This document shows positions 1-9,036 of a stretch of 55,398 nucleotides of DNA, piece after piece (the first letter of the stretch is position 1; the number at the start of each line of letters is the position of its first letter). Both the position numbers and the translations under genes were made by a program. The stretch is taken from NCBI GenBank assembly GCA_947447525.1, contig CANFJL010000015.1, forward strand, positions 1 to 55,398, in the 5' to 3' direction. Origin of the DNA: Flavobacteriales bacterium (GTDB lineage: Bacteria > Bacteroidota > Bacteroidia > Flavobacteriales_D > Crocinitomicaceae). The notes under the pieces were generated by a model. That model saw only the letters and a list, made by a program, of their open reading frames with translations. It did no database searches and had not been told where the DNA came from.

Positions 1-7
1 ATAAACG

Positions 8-39
8 AAAAACCCCAAACAACCGAAGTCATCTGGGGT
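8..39 (-). terminator. Second intrinsic terminator downstream of the tRNA-Leu/tRNA-Gly unit
   Basis: Read on the minus strand, ACCCCA (39-34) can pair with TGGGGT (17-12), enclosing an inner AC-TTCG-GT tetraloop hairpin, followed by a run of T (12-8). It lies behind another terminator (86-116), so it would act as a back-up. The 40 bases between them hold no ORF or tRNA that I can see. Confidence 0.55.
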
Positions 40-85
40 CTAACTTGCTTGCGTAAGGTGGAAGCCCTAACACAAGTTTCAATAA

Positions 86-116
86 CAAAAAACCCCAACA
101 TTACGTCAGGGTTTTT
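86..116 (-). terminator. Intrinsic terminator of the tRNA-Leu(TAA) transcript
   Basis: On the minus strand AAAAACCC (116-109) pairs with GGGTTTTT (95-88), followed by further T. It begins 2 nt after the tRNA 3' end. The A/T symmetry means it could also work on the plus strand. Confidence 0.65.
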
Positions 117-117
117 G

Positions 118-201
118 TACTCGAGGCGGGACTTGAACCCGCACGCCCATACAGGCACAGGATTTTAAGTCCGGCGTGTCTACCAATTCCACCACTCGAG
201 C
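118..201 (-). tRNA. tRNA-Leu (anticodon TAA)
   Basis: Minus-strand cloverleaf with acceptor GCTCGAG pairing with CTCGAGT (last pair G-T), discriminator A, T-loop GGTTCAAGTCC, anticodon loop ACTTAAAAT giving TAA, and a long variable arm typical of a class II leucine tRNA (84 nt). CCA is not encoded. It lies 35 nt downstream of tRNA-Gly and probably shares its transcript. Confidence 0.95.
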
Positions 202-236
202 ATTGAATAATATATATTATTCGGTAGTATCTTTGG

Positions 237-309
<73 letters not shown>

Positions 310-410
310 AATAATCTTTCCCTATTTACTTTCGTTCAAGTAAATTGTTTTCCTTAGGGGGCACAAATTTATGAAAATTTCAATAATTTTCTACTCTTTT
401 TGATAAAAAT

Positions 411-3029
411 TTATCCTCCCGTTAGTTTTTTTATTTCATGCAACTTCATTAATGCCTCTACTGGCGTCAATGTGTTGATGTCAATTTGAATTAATTGCTC
501 ATGTATTTGTTCCAAAACAGGATCGTTTAATTGGAAAAAACTAAGTTGCATTTCGTTTTTCTTGTTTTTTACTCCCGCAACACTTTGCTTTTCTCCAACT
601 TGTGCATGTGTTTTTTCTAAATCACTTAAAACTTCTTCTGCTCTTTTGATTACAGCATTGGGCATTCCCGCCATTCTCGCTACATGAATTCCAAAGGAAT
701 GCTCACTCCCCCCGGGAATTAATTTGCGCAGAAATAAAATAGAATTTCCGATTTCTTTTACAGAAATGGTATAATTTTTTATTCTTGTGAAATGATTTGT
801 CATTTCATTTAATTCGTGATAATGAGTAGCAAATAGGGTTTTGCAATGCGCTATTTTATTTTCATGTAAATATTCTGCAATGGACCAGGCAATTGAAATG
901 CCATCGTAAGTACTCGTCCCTCGTCCAATTTCATCCAAAATGATCAAACTGCGAGGGGAGATATTATTTAAAATACTCGCCGTTTCATTCATCTCAACCA
1001 TAAAAGTTGATTCTCCAGAAGAAATGTTATCTGACGCTCCAACACGGGTAAAAACCTTATCTACAATTCCAATTTCAGCAAGATCTGCAGGAACAAAGGA
1101 CCCCATTTGCGCCATGAGTACAATCAAAGCAGTTTGTCTCAACAAGGCACTTTTACCACTCATGTTGGGACCGGTAATCATTATTAATTGTTGGGTCTCA
1201 TTATCCAAGAATACATCATTTGCAATATAATCTTCCTCATGTTTAAGTTGCTGTTCAATTACTGGATGCCTTCCATTATGAATATTTATTGCAAAACTAT
1301 CGTTGATTTCAGGTTGAATATAATTGTGTTTGCTTGCCACTGTCGCAAAGGAATATAGACAGTCTATTTTAGCAATAACGGCAGCATTCTGTTGAATCGG
1401 GATAATGTAAGCGCTTAAATATTGGACCAGCTCTGTAAATAATCGCGCCTCTATCGCATAGATTTTTTCTTCTGCCCCTAGAATCTTTGTCTCATATGTT
1501 TTTAGTTCCTCCGTGATGTATCGTTCTGCATTCACTAATGTTTGTCGCCTGATCCATTCTTCTGGAACTTTGTCTTTATGGGTATTTCGCACCTCAATAT
1601 AATAACCAAAGACATTATTGAATGAAATTTTGAGACTTGAAATCCCAGTCCTTAAGGATTCACGAGCTTGTAATTGATCTAAATAATCTTTGCCGCTTCC
1701 TGATATGGCACGCAATTCATCCAGTTCGTCATCAAAACCTTCTTTTATAATCGGCCCTTTTCCAATTTGTACCGCAGGCTCATCAGCCAAAATATCGTTT
1801 ATTTTAGCCACTAATTCTTCGCATCCATTGAGTTTGTTGATAATATGAACCAACTCTTTTTCGGTTTTGTTCTTTTCTAATATATTTTTTATAAGTGGAA
1901 TTCGAATCATCGTTCTCTTAAGATGCGCTAATTCTCTAGGATTAATTTTTCCTACTGCCACCTTTGCAATCAAGCGTTCTAAATCTCCAATATCTTTTAA
2001 AAGTCCTCCCAATTCATCCATCTGATCGGGATTGTTTTTTAACCATTTGACGATACTGTGTCGATGACTAATTTCTCCAGCGTCTTTCAAGGGCAAGATC
2101 AACCAACGGTGCATGAGCCTTCCTCCCATTGGACTAACCGTTTTGTCCAGCACATCTAACAAAGTCTTGGCATTGTCGTGTGGGGAATAAACTAATTCTA
2201 AATTTCGAATGGTAAATCGGTCCAACCAAACATAATTGTGCTCCTCAATTCTCCCTAAAGTATTAATATGACCTAAGGATTTGTGTTGATTCTCCGATAG
2301 ATAAAACAAGGCCGCACCTGCTGCAATGGTCCCTAAAGGCAAATTTTCAATTCCAAAGCCTTTTAATGATTTTGTTTTAAAGTGTTTGTTTAAGCTTTCA
2401 GTGGCATAATCTAAGGTATACAACCATTCTTCCATTCTGAAATGACAATGTTGCTCGCTAAACACCTCTTTAAATGCAGCAGTATCCTTCTTACGAAAAA
2501 TAAATTCGCTTGGATTGAATCCAGCAACCAATTTATCAATATGCTCTTTATCGCCTTGTCCCACCAAAAATTCTCCGGTAGAAATATCTAAAAAAGCTAC
2601 CCCAATCGTTTCTTTTTCAAACACTAAAGCACACAAGAAATTATTCTTTTTTTGTTGCAGTACTTGATCATTAAACGCAACTCCTGGAGTTACTAATTCA
2701 GTTACACCTCTTTTAACTATGGTTTTGGTTAATTTAGGATCTTCAAGTTGATCACATATAGCCACCCGCAGTCCAGCACGCACTAATTTTGGTAAATAGA
2801 CATCCAAAGAGTGATGGGGAAAACCTGCTAACTCAATCTCTGAAGCACTTCCGTTTTTTCTTTTTGTCAGTACAATACCTAAAATTCGTGAAGTTCTGAT
2901 GGCGTCTTCTCCAAAGGTTTCGTAAAAATCACCTACACGAAAAAGCAATAAGGCATCGGGATGTCTTCCTTTAATTTGGTTGTATTGTTTCATTAAAGGC
3001 GTCTCCGCAATTTCTTTTTGTACTTTCAT
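411..3029 (-). CDS. mutS: DNA mismatch repair ATPase MutS
   Basis: Recognises mismatches and small loops in newly replicated DNA and starts repair together with MutL (not in this window). The 872-residue length is normal for MutS. The mismatch-binding Phe-X-Glu motif is F35-Y36-E37 inside GDFYETFGEDA. The Walker A motif GPNMSGKS is at residues 620-627 and Walker B LIILDE at 695-700, followed by GRGTSTYDG. Between them lie the connector, lever and clamp domains. The ATG at 3029 gives a start 34 residues before the F-x-E motif, as in other MutS proteins. It is divergent from the SpoU methyltransferase with a 90-bp gap, and two tRNA genes follow. No unusual residues seen in the catalytic motifs. 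Confidence 0.97.
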   Translation of the reverse strand: MKVQKEIAETPLMKQYNQIKGRHPDALLLFRVGDFYETFGEDAIRTSRILGIVLTKRKNGSASEIELAGFPHHSLDVYLPKLVRAGLRVAICDQLEDPKLTKTIVKRGVTELVTPGVAFNDQVLQQKKNNFLCALVFEKETIGVAFLDISTGEFLVGQGDKEHIDKLVAGFNPSEFIFRKKDTAAFKEVFSEQHCHFRMEEWLYTLDYATESLNKHFKTKSLKGFGIENLPLGTIAAGAALFYLSENQHKSLGHINTLGRIEEHNYVWLDRFTIRNLELVYSPHDNAKTLLDVLDKTVSPMGGRLMHRWLILPLKDAGEISHRHSIVKWLKNNPDQMDELGGLLKDIGDLERLIAKVAVGKINPRELAHLKRTMIRIPLIKNILEKNKTEKELVHIINKLNGCEELVAKINDILADEPAVQIGKGPIIKEGFDDELDELRAISGSGKDYLDQLQARESLRTGISSLKISFNNVFGYYIEVRNTHKDKVPEEWIRRQTLVNAERYITEELKTYETKILGAEEKIYAIEARLFTELVQYLSAYIIPIQQNAAVIAKIDCLYSFATVASKHNYIQPEINDSFAINIHNGRHPVIEQQLKHEEDYIANDVFLDNETQQLIMITGPNMSGKSALLRQTALIVLMAQMGSFVPADLAEIGIVDKVFTRVGASDNISSGESTFMVEMNETASILNNISPRSLIILDEIGRGTSTYDGISIAWSIAEYLHENKIAHCKTLFATHYHELNEMTNHFTRIKNYTISVKEIGNSILFLRKLIPGGSEHSFGIHVARMAGMPNAVIKRAEEVLSDLEKTHAQVGEKQSVAGVKNKKNEMQLSFFQLNDPVLEQIHEQLIQIDINTLTPVEALMKLHEIKKLTGG

Positions 3030-3119
3030 TTCGTTAAATCAAATGATTTTGCAACTTTGTAGTATAAATTTAAGGTCATCTTCTCGGAATTCAAAAATTT
3101 ACCACAACTTCTTATCAAC

Positions 3120-3659
3120 ATGAGTAATAAAAAACTAAAATTATGGGAATTAGACAGAATTTCAGAGTCTGATTTTAAAGCTAAAGAAAAGCTTCCACTA
3201 ATTTTGGTTTTGGATGATATTCGTTCCTTAAATAATATTGGCACTTTCTTCAGGACAGGAGATGCTTTCTCCATAGAAAAAATTTACCTCTGCGGAATCA
3301 CTGCTATTCCTCCCCATAAAGACATTCATAAAACCGCCTTGGGTGCTACTGAAACAGTTTCTTGGGAATATCGAGACTCTATCGCAGTATTGATCGCAGA
3401 ATTAAAAGCACAGCAGCATACTATTTGTGTAATCGAACAAACTGAAAAAACATTACTCCTTCAAGATATTCATCAATTAGCACCTGCCACTTATGTGCTA
3501 GTATTTGGAAATGAAGTGAATGGGGTGCAACAGGAAGTTGTTGATGCTGCGGACCATGTAATTGAGATTCCTCAATTTGGAACCAAACATTCTTTTAATG
3601 TTAGTGTTTGCGCAGGAATTGTATTGTGGGAATTTTGTAAAAAAACAATGTCACTTTGA
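3120..3659 (+). CDS. SpoU/TrmH-family RNA 2'-O-methyltransferase
   Basis: A 179-residue single-domain SPOUT (knotted) methyltransferase that should transfer a methyl group from S-adenosylmethionine to a ribose 2'-OH in tRNA or rRNA. All three family motifs are visible: N-x-G-x(3)-R in NNIGTFFRTGDAF, VFGNEVNGV in the middle, and the C-terminal IPQFGTKHSFNVSVCAGI knot. It lacks the extra N-terminal RNA-binding domain of RlmB/TrmH-long types, so the exact target nucleotide cannot be read from sequence. Its stop codon overlaps the TTG start of the next gene, suggesting translational coupling. The start ATG at 3120 sits about 90 bp from the divergent mutS start. Confidence 0.88.
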   Translation: MSNKKLKLWELDRISESDFKAKEKLPLILVLDDIRSLNNIGTFFRTGDAFSIEKIYLCGITAIPPHKDIHKTALGATETVSWEYRDSIAVLIAELKAQQHTICVIEQTEKTLLLQDIHQLAPATYVLVFGNEVNGVQQEVVDAADHVIEIPQFGTKHSFNVSVCAGIVLWEFCKKTMSL

Positions 3660-5044
3660 AAACAGCCCTAATTTTTTCTTTGTTCTTCTCAGGATTATGT
3701 CTCGGACAGCAAATTAAAAATGTCAAGCTGCTCGATCATTGGCAGGAAGATACGCTCCTGACAAACAGTACCCAAGTGCGCTATAGTGGATGTTGGGGGT
3801 TTTCTTATCAAGAGCGAGAATATGCGGTTATTGGCTCAACAGAAGGGGCTCATTTTTTCGAATTAGGAACAGACAATCAATTGCGTCTTATTGGATTTAT
3901 TAAAGGAAGGCACAGTTCTTCTTTAGTAATTACGCGCGAGTTTAAATTTTATGACCACTATATTTATGCTACCTGTGACGAAGGACCAAGTAGTTTGCAG
4001 ATTATTGATGTAGGTACTTTACCCGATTCCGTTTCTTTAGTAGCGGATTTGCAAAACAATCTATTTGGTCGCACCCATAATTTATTTATTGATCAAGCGA
4101 ATGCAAAACTCTATTTATGTAATGTAACGCCAATTGTCAACGGTATAGATTTATCTATGGTTCCTTTGCGTGTATTTTCACTGACCAATCCAATAGCTCC
4201 GGTGCTACTTTGGGAAGGTCCCCAAGACCTAAATGAGGTTCACGATATCTATGTGGATCAAAACATTGCTATTTTAAATTGTGGTTATGATGGATTAAGA
4301 GTCTATGATTTCTCGAACACTTCCAACCCCAATTTTATAAGCACTTATCCCTTTTATCAGCAACAAGGGTACAATCATCAAGGTTGGCTTTCTCCTGATA
4401 AAACAACTTATGTTTTCACTGATGAGAATATGGGTCTTGCTGTGAAAAAATTTAAAGTTAGCCCTACCTATCAATTCACGCCACAGTCTTTTTTCAGCAC
4501 TTCAGATTACCCAAGTATAAAAACGGCTCATAACCTTCAAATCAATGACAACTTCGCGTTTATTGCCTATTATAATGATGGCTTGCGAATTTTTGATTTG
4601 AGAAAAACCGATCCCATTGAAATTGGAGTTTATGATACTTATACAAAAGTTGATGCTACTAATTTTACCATGTGGGGTGCTTGGGGGATATATGCCCTTT
4701 ATGAAAGCGAACGCATTGTGGTTTCCGATCGGAACAATGGCTTATTTTTATTTCATTTCGATCAAAATTTATTTAATGTCCCGTCTGGAGATGAAATGTT
4801 TAAACTTTATCCAAATCCTTCCAATAATGTCATTACACTCAGAACGCCAAATGATTTTATTCAGGATTTCACTTACTCAATATTGGATTGTCAAGGAAAA
4901 AAACTTCTTTCTGGAACTGTAAAAAACGAAAGTGTTTTGCAATTAGAACTCCCTTATGCTTCTGGAGTTTATTTTTTACATATTGATTATGTAGATTATT
5001 TATTTAGCTCCTCCAGTACCGTCTTAAAAATAGTGAAAAACTAA
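3656..5044 (+). CDS. T9SS-exported choice-of-anchor B (LVIVD-repeat) surface protein
   Basis: A 462-residue secreted protein resembling the choice-of-anchor B family. It has a signal peptide (MKTALIFSLFFSGLCLGQQ), an N-terminal block with GCWGF and YAVIGSTEGAHFFEL, and repeated beta-propeller-like segments of the LVIVD type (IYATCDEGPSSLQIIDV, ILNCGYDGLRVYDFS, IAYYNDGLRIFDLR). The C-terminus from about residue 380 (MFKLYPNPSNNVITL) is a type A T9SS sorting domain, so the protein is probably cell-surface or released. The only start that includes the signal peptide is TTG at 3656, which overlaps the preceding stop (TTGA). Its stop overlaps the convergent nadD stop by 4 nt. The specific function is unknown. 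Confidence 0.85.
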   Translation: MKTALIFSLFFSGLCLGQQIKNVKLLDHWQEDTLLTNSTQVRYSGCWGFSYQEREYAVIGSTEGAHFFELGTDNQLRLIGFIKGRHSSSLVITREFKFYDHYIYATCDEGPSSLQIIDVGTLPDSVSLVADLQNNLFGRTHNLFIDQANAKLYLCNVTPIVNGIDLSMVPLRVFSLTNPIAPVLLWEGPQDLNEVHDIYVDQNIAILNCGYDGLRVYDFSNTSNPNFISTYPFYQQQGYNHQGWLSPDKTTYVFTDENMGLAVKKFKVSPTYQFTPQSFFSTSDYPSIKTAHNLQINDNFAFIAYYNDGLRIFDLRKTDPIEIGVYDTYTKVDATNFTMWGAWGIYALYESERIVVSDRNNGLFLFHFDQNLFNVPSGDEMFKLYPNPSNNVITLRTPNDFIQDFTYSILDCQGKKLLSGTVKNESVLQLELPYASGVYFLHIDYVDYLFSSSSTVLKIVKN

Positions 5045-5658
5045 TTTTTATAGAAGTGCATTTCTTCAATGTACTGATGTACAGGCTCTGTCAATAAATA
5101 ACGCACATCTTTCCCCTCTTTAATGGATTGTCTGATAAAACTCGAAGAAACTTTCATTACAGGTGCGTCATTACAGAAGGTAATGTTCGGATGGTTTTTG
5201 TAATCATGTGTAGCGTTTTCACCCATTTGTTTTACTTCTATTTCCTCTTGAATCGTTAAGGCACGGGGATAAACATATATTTTATGTTTAGCCAAAATGA
5301 TTTCATGATTAAACCATTTGTGAAAAGTCCGTAGATTATCTTCTCCCATGATCAAAGCAAATTCATGTTGTGGGAATTGTTCTAATAAATAGGTGAGTGT
5401 AGTTACAGTATAACTAGGTTTTGGCAGATGAAATTCAATATCACTTGCTTTAAGTTTTGGGTTATCGATAATAGCTTCTTTCACAAGTGCCAAGCGGTGA
5501 AAATCTGAAAGTAGGGTAGCTTTATCTTTAAGTGGATTGTGTGGGGTAACGACCATCCAAACTTGATCCAAATCGGTAAATTCCGCTAAATAATTAGCAA
5601 TCACTAGATGTCCAACATGTATAGGATTATAGGTCCCAAAATAAAGTCCAATTTTCAT
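5041..5658 (-). CDS. nadD: Nicotinate-nucleotide adenylyltransferase NadD
   Basis: Adenylates nicotinate mononucleotide to deamido-NAD, the penultimate step of NAD synthesis, in the cytoplasm. The 205-residue protein begins with the nucleotidyltransferase motif GTYNPIHVGH (residues 8-17; T/HxGH class) and ends with the SSSFIR signature (MKVSSSFIRQSIKEG) that binds ATP phosphates. VTPHNPLKDK matches the NadD substrate loop. The ATG at 5658 overlaps the gmk stop by 4 nt (ATGA), so the two are translationally coupled, a common arrangement in Flavobacteriia. The stop shares CTAA (5041-5044) with the convergent upstream gene. Confidence 0.93.
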   Translation of the reverse strand: MKIGLYFGTYNPIHVGHLVIANYLAEFTDLDQVWMVVTPHNPLKDKATLLSDFHRLALVKEAIIDNPKLKASDIEFHLPKPSYTVTTLTYLLEQFPQHEFALIMGEDNLRTFHKWFNHEIILAKHKIYVYPRALTIQEEIEVKQMGENATHDYKNHPNITFCNDAPVMKVSSSFIRQSIKEGKDVRYLLTEPVHQYIEEMHFYKN

Positions 5659-6230
5659 TGATTGATGAAATTTGTTATAATTTTTTCGGCTTGTTCAATG
5701 GTTGTTGGAAGTACATCATTCACCAATACGACATCAAATTCATCAGCACGACCCAATTCAACTTTTGATTTTTGCAAGCGCTGCTGTATTTTCTCTTCTG
5801 CTTCTGTATTTCGATAACGCAGTCGCTCCTCTAAAGCTTTTTCATTTGGCGGCTGAATGAATACAGATAAGGCATTTGTGCCAAAGAATTTTTTTAAGTT
5901 AAGTCCACCAACCACATCAACATCAAAGATGACTATTTGACCTTGACTCCATATGCGCTCTATTTCACTTTTAAGGGTGCCATAATAGGCATTCTTGTAT
6001 ACTTCTTCCCATTCTACAAATCCATCTTCCTGAATGGTTTGCTGAAATTTTTCTAAACTTAAGAAGTGGTAATCTTTCCCATTTAGTTCATTAGGTCTTG
6101 GCGCTCGACTACATGCAGAGATTGAAAAAGATAATTGAGAAAAAGAAGCCAAAAGCGCTTTTACGATGGTGGTTTTACCTGCACCGGAAGGTGCGGAAAC
6201 TATGATACATTTCCCGGTTATTGCTGACAT
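5655..6230 (-). CDS. gmk: Guanylate kinase
   Basis: Phosphorylates GMP to GDP with ATP. The 191-residue protein has the P-loop SAPSGAGKTT near residues 12-21 and the GMP-binding segment SRAPRPNELNGKDYHFLS followed by FVEWEEVYKNAYYGTL, both diagnostic for this kinase. The late lid region (RYRNTEAEEKIQQRL) is also present. Start ATG at 6230 is one base from the YicC stop, and the 3' end overlaps nadD, so yicC-gmk-nadD form one operon. This three-gene order is common in the phylum. Confidence 0.95.
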   Translation of the reverse strand: MSAITGKCIIVSAPSGAGKTTIVKALLASFSQLSFSISACSRAPRPNELNGKDYHFLSLEKFQQTIQEDGFVEWEEVYKNAYYGTLKSEIERIWSQGQIVIFDVDVVGGLNLKKFFGTNALSVFIQPPNEKALEERLRYRNTEAEEKIQQRLQKSKVELGRADEFDVVLVNDVLPTTIEQAEKIITNFINQ

Positions 6231-6231
6231 T

Positions 6232-7098
6232 TTAAAGCGTATTTAATACTTGTTCTTTGATTTTTTCTAAGCTATCTTTCATATCCACCACAATTTTTTG
6301 CATTTGTGCATGGTTACTTTTACTTCCCAAAGTATTGATCTCTCTTCCAATTTCTTGTGCAATGAATCCTAATTTTTTACCTGTTCTTTCAATTACCATC
6401 GTTTCTAAAAAATAATCTAGGTGATTACCCAGTCTCATTTTCTCCTCACTAATGTCTAATTTTTCAATATAAAAAATCATTTCTTGCTCCAAACGATTCT
6501 GATCTACAGCAGCAGTATCTAATTCTTTCATTGCCTTATTCATTCTTTCTCGAATTGCTGTAACACGATCGTGTTCGAATGTTCCGATTTGTTCCAGCAT
6601 ATCTTTAAGGCCAAAGATTAATTTTTCAAACTCTTGCTTTAATGCCTCACCCTCTTGCGCTCTAAAATCACAAATATTTTTACAACAACTTTTAACAAGT
6701 GCAATTAAGAATTCTTTTTCTGCTTCTGATATCTCTTCAGACTCTTGACTTAAGACTTCGGGCATTTTTAGAACAAGTGACAAGTAGTCTTTCACCTCTT
6801 CTCCCCAAGATTCGTTGAGTTGTTTTAATTCATGGTAATAGCTTTTTGCCAGTTCATGATTTATTTTGTTTTTGTGTGCAGTGTTCGTGCTTTCAATAAA
6901 AATCCCGACATCAATTTTTCCTCTGTCCAAACTTTCAGCTACTATTTTACGAATATCCGTTTCCGCATCTTTATAACTTGAACTCAATTTCACATTTAAA
7001 TCTAAGCCCTTACTGTTTAGAGATCGAATTTCAACAGAAACTTTTTTAGATTGGAAGACTCCATTGCTTTTTCCAAATCCGGTCATTGATGCTAGCAT
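6232..7098 (-). CDS. YicC/YloC-family endoribonuclease
   Basis: A 288-residue member of the YicC family, which has been shown in other bacteria to act as an endoribonuclease on sRNA/mRNA. Family hallmarks are the N-terminal MTGFGKS and EIRSLNSKGLDL segments and the C-terminal block GKKLGFIAQEIGREINTLGSK followed by an amphipathic helix. The middle is strongly helical and rich in charged residues. The start at 7098 places MLASMTGFG at the N-terminus; ATG five codons later is the alternative. It is first in the yicC-gmk-nadD operon. The link with guanylate kinase is conserved but not functionally explained. Confidence 0.9.
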   Translation of the reverse strand: MLASMTGFGKSNGVFQSKKVSVEIRSLNSKGLDLNVKLSSSYKDAETDIRKIVAESLDRGKIDVGIFIESTNTAHKNKINHELAKSYYHELKQLNESWGEEVKDYLSLVLKMPEVLSQESEEISEAEKEFLIALVKSCCKNICDFRAQEGEALKQEFEKLIFGLKDMLEQIGTFEHDRVTAIRERMNKAMKELDTAAVDQNRLEQEMIFYIEKLDISEEKMRLGNHLDYFLETMVIERTGKKLGFIAQEIGREINTLGSKSNHAQMQKIVVDMKDSLEKIKEQVLNTL

Positions 7099-7140
7099 GC
7101 TGTTTTTTATGTAAAAATAGAGAAATTTGACCTTTGAACC

Positions 7141-8412
7141 TCAATCAAATATTACTGGGCTTTGTAAACCTGATATTTTGTTGAGTAATTGTTCAGTTTC
7201 TTCTTTAAATTTTAAAAATTCTATTCCAGTTCCAGGGCCGCTAAATCCTGTATGAACTTTAACAACATGGCCTTTTTCATCAATGAAAATTGTGGTTGGA
7301 AAACCCATTACCCTGCTTAAATCTTTAAATACTTGCGCTGCTTCTCCTTTATTAGTAGAGGAGCCACCTAAAAGAACTTTGTAGGGAACTTCAGCTCTTT
7401 TTTTAAATTGTCTAAGTCTTTTTAATTGATCTTTCGTATGGGTCCCAATTTCAAAAGAAACGGCTATAATCTCTACCCCATTTTGTTTGTATTTCGGATA
7501 TATTTCTTTGAAGTAATTCATTTCGTCCATACAATTGGGACACCAAGTTCCCATAATTTGGATGATGGTTGGATGATTTTCTTGTGCTTTAAAATGAAAG
7601 TCTTTTCCGTTCAAAGTTTTAGCATCAAAAGTTAAAGCCTCATGCGTTATCATTTCACTTAAAGAGTCTGGGTCTGTCAATTGAGCAGCATCATTTCTTC
7701 TGCCTTTCCATACCGTATTATAGCTAGCGCCACTGTAAAAAATACCCTCAATAGAATCACGAGAATAAATATTCGCAACAAATTGATACGCATGCACACC
7801 GTCAAAAGTGGAGAGGAACAGGGTGTTATTTGCATCTACATTCCCTGCCAAATATCTATAATCTCCAGTTTCGCTTAAGAAGGTTCCGGTGACTTCCTTA
7901 CCAACTTGTTTAAATACACCTATTGCCGCTTCTTTGCCATTCTCAAAAATCACTTCCCACCGTCCGGTAAAGTCTATTTTGGGTTGTTCCTGTGTTAAAA
8001 ATCTAGATTCCTCTGATGCATAAGCTGAAAACGCAAAGGGTTGAATGTTACTTTTGTTATAATTGATCCAGGTACCCTTAAGTTCTTTTCCATTTTCTGC
8101 AAATTTTACCTTTAATTCGCTTTCAATAATTGGAAATGAATAATTAATTTCTCCCTCTTTACCTTTTTTTCCGGTGAGGGTAATTCTTTCTTCCCCATTA
8201 CAAATTATTAATAAAGGAAGGTTTCCTTTTTGCTCGGCCATCGAACAAAAACTTTGTTCAACAACTTGAAGATCAAAGGGTAAATTGAGCCGATCATTAA
8301 GCGCTAATTCAGCATGCCAATGTCCAAAAGTGTATTGAATTTGCCCAAAAGCAGCATTCAAATAGAACATTTGAAAAAGGATAAAAACGAAGAAACTAGA
8401 AATATTTCGCAT
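7141..8412 (-). CDS. TlpA-type thioredoxin-fold disulfide reductase with a long N-terminal domain
   Basis: A 423-residue exported protein. A signal peptide (MRNISSFFVFILFQMFYLNA, then AFGQ) is followed by about 230 residues of beta-rich sequence with two similar halves (residues about 30-130 and 145-240; FTGRWEVIFENGK and KGTWINYN suggest lipocalin-like strands). The C-terminal 160 residues are a TlpA/thioredoxin domain with the redox pair C291-P-N-C294 in MGTWCPNCMDEM and the cis-proline segment GFPTTIFIDEKG. It probably reduces or isomerises disulfides in the periplasm. It is only 42 nt upstream of yicC on the same strand, yet its role has no obvious link with that operon. It is divergent from the sigma factor gene. 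Confidence 0.85.
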   Translation of the reverse strand: MRNISSFFVFILFQMFYLNAAFGQIQYTFGHWHAELALNDRLNLPFDLQVVEQSFCSMAEQKGNLPLLIICNGEERITLTGKKGKEGEINYSFPIIESELKVKFAENGKELKGTWINYNKSNIQPFAFSAYASEESRFLTQEQPKIDFTGRWEVIFENGKEAAIGVFKQVGKEVTGTFLSETGDYRYLAGNVDANNTLFLSTFDGVHAYQFVANIYSRDSIEGIFYSGASYNTVWKGRRNDAAQLTDPDSLSEMITHEALTFDAKTLNGKDFHFKAQENHPTIIQIMGTWCPNCMDEMNYFKEIYPKYKQNGVEIIAVSFEIGTHTKDQLKRLRQFKKRAEVPYKVLLGGSSTNKGEAAQVFKDLSRVMGFPTTIFIDEKGHVVKVHTGFSGPGTGIEFLKFKEETEQLLNKISGLQSPVIFD

Positions 8413-8510
8413 AAAAAGCTTTATTTTACAATGCTAAATTACCTAAATCAAAGTAATTTGTGCTTAGGGGTGCAACCTTTTAATAATAAGAAAAGTCTAA
8501 ACGATTGGAC

Positions 8511-9035
8511 ATGGATGACTTTAAGTTGGTTTCGGAATGCTTGAAAGGAAACTCCAAGGCCCAAAAAGCGTTATTTGAAAGATTTGCTCCCAAGATGTAT
8601 GCGGTATGTTTGCGCTACATGAAAAGAGAAGAGGCAGCTAAGGATGTTTTGCAAGACGGAATGATTAAAGTTTTTCTAAAATTAGGAGACTTTAAAAATG
8701 AAGGAGTTTTGGAAGGCTGGATCCGAAGGGTTATGGTAAACACTTGTTTAGATCAACTTCGAAAGGATTTAAAATTTCAGACCGATGTGCAATTAGGAGA
8801 TGTTGAATATAAGTTAGAAAATAAAGAATTTACAGTTGAAACATTAATGGCGGAGGATTTATTAAAATTAGTAAATGCGATGCCTGAAGGATATAAAGTA
8901 GTGTTTAATTTATTTGCAATTGAAGGGTATTCCCATAAAGAAATTGCCGATACACTTGGAATAAGTGAAAACACCTCTAAATCTCAGTATTTGAGAGCTA
9001 GAGCATATTTAAGAGATAGAATAGAAGTAAGATAA
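8511..9035 (+). CDS. ECF-type RNA polymerase sigma factor (sigma-70 family)
   Basis: A 174-residue extracytoplasmic-function sigma factor. Region 2 is seen in the N-terminal half (ALFERFAPKMYAVCLRYMK followed by EEAAKDVLQDGMIKVFLKL and the WIRRVMVNTCLDQLRK block), and region 4 has a helix-turn-helix (GYSHKEIADTLGISENTSKS) near the C-terminus. I chose ATG at 8511; a TTG two codons earlier (8505) would add two residues. The next gene starts one base after the stop, so the pair is translationally coupled. That downstream membrane protein sits where an anti-sigma factor is normally encoded. The regulon cannot be deduced from this window. Confidence 0.92.
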   Translation: MDDFKLVSECLKGNSKAQKALFERFAPKMYAVCLRYMKREEAAKDVLQDGMIKVFLKLGDFKNEGVLEGWIRRVMVNTCLDQLRKDLKFQTDVQLGDVEYKLENKEFTVETLMAEDLLKLVNAMPEGYKVVFNLFAIEGYSHKEIADTLGISENTSKSQYLRARAYLRDRIEVR

Positions 9036-9036
9036 A

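Noticed and set aside
3026..3274. Minus-strand ORF over the mutS/methyltransferase junction
   Set aside because: It covers the start of the methyltransferase on the opposite strand and its product shows no family features.
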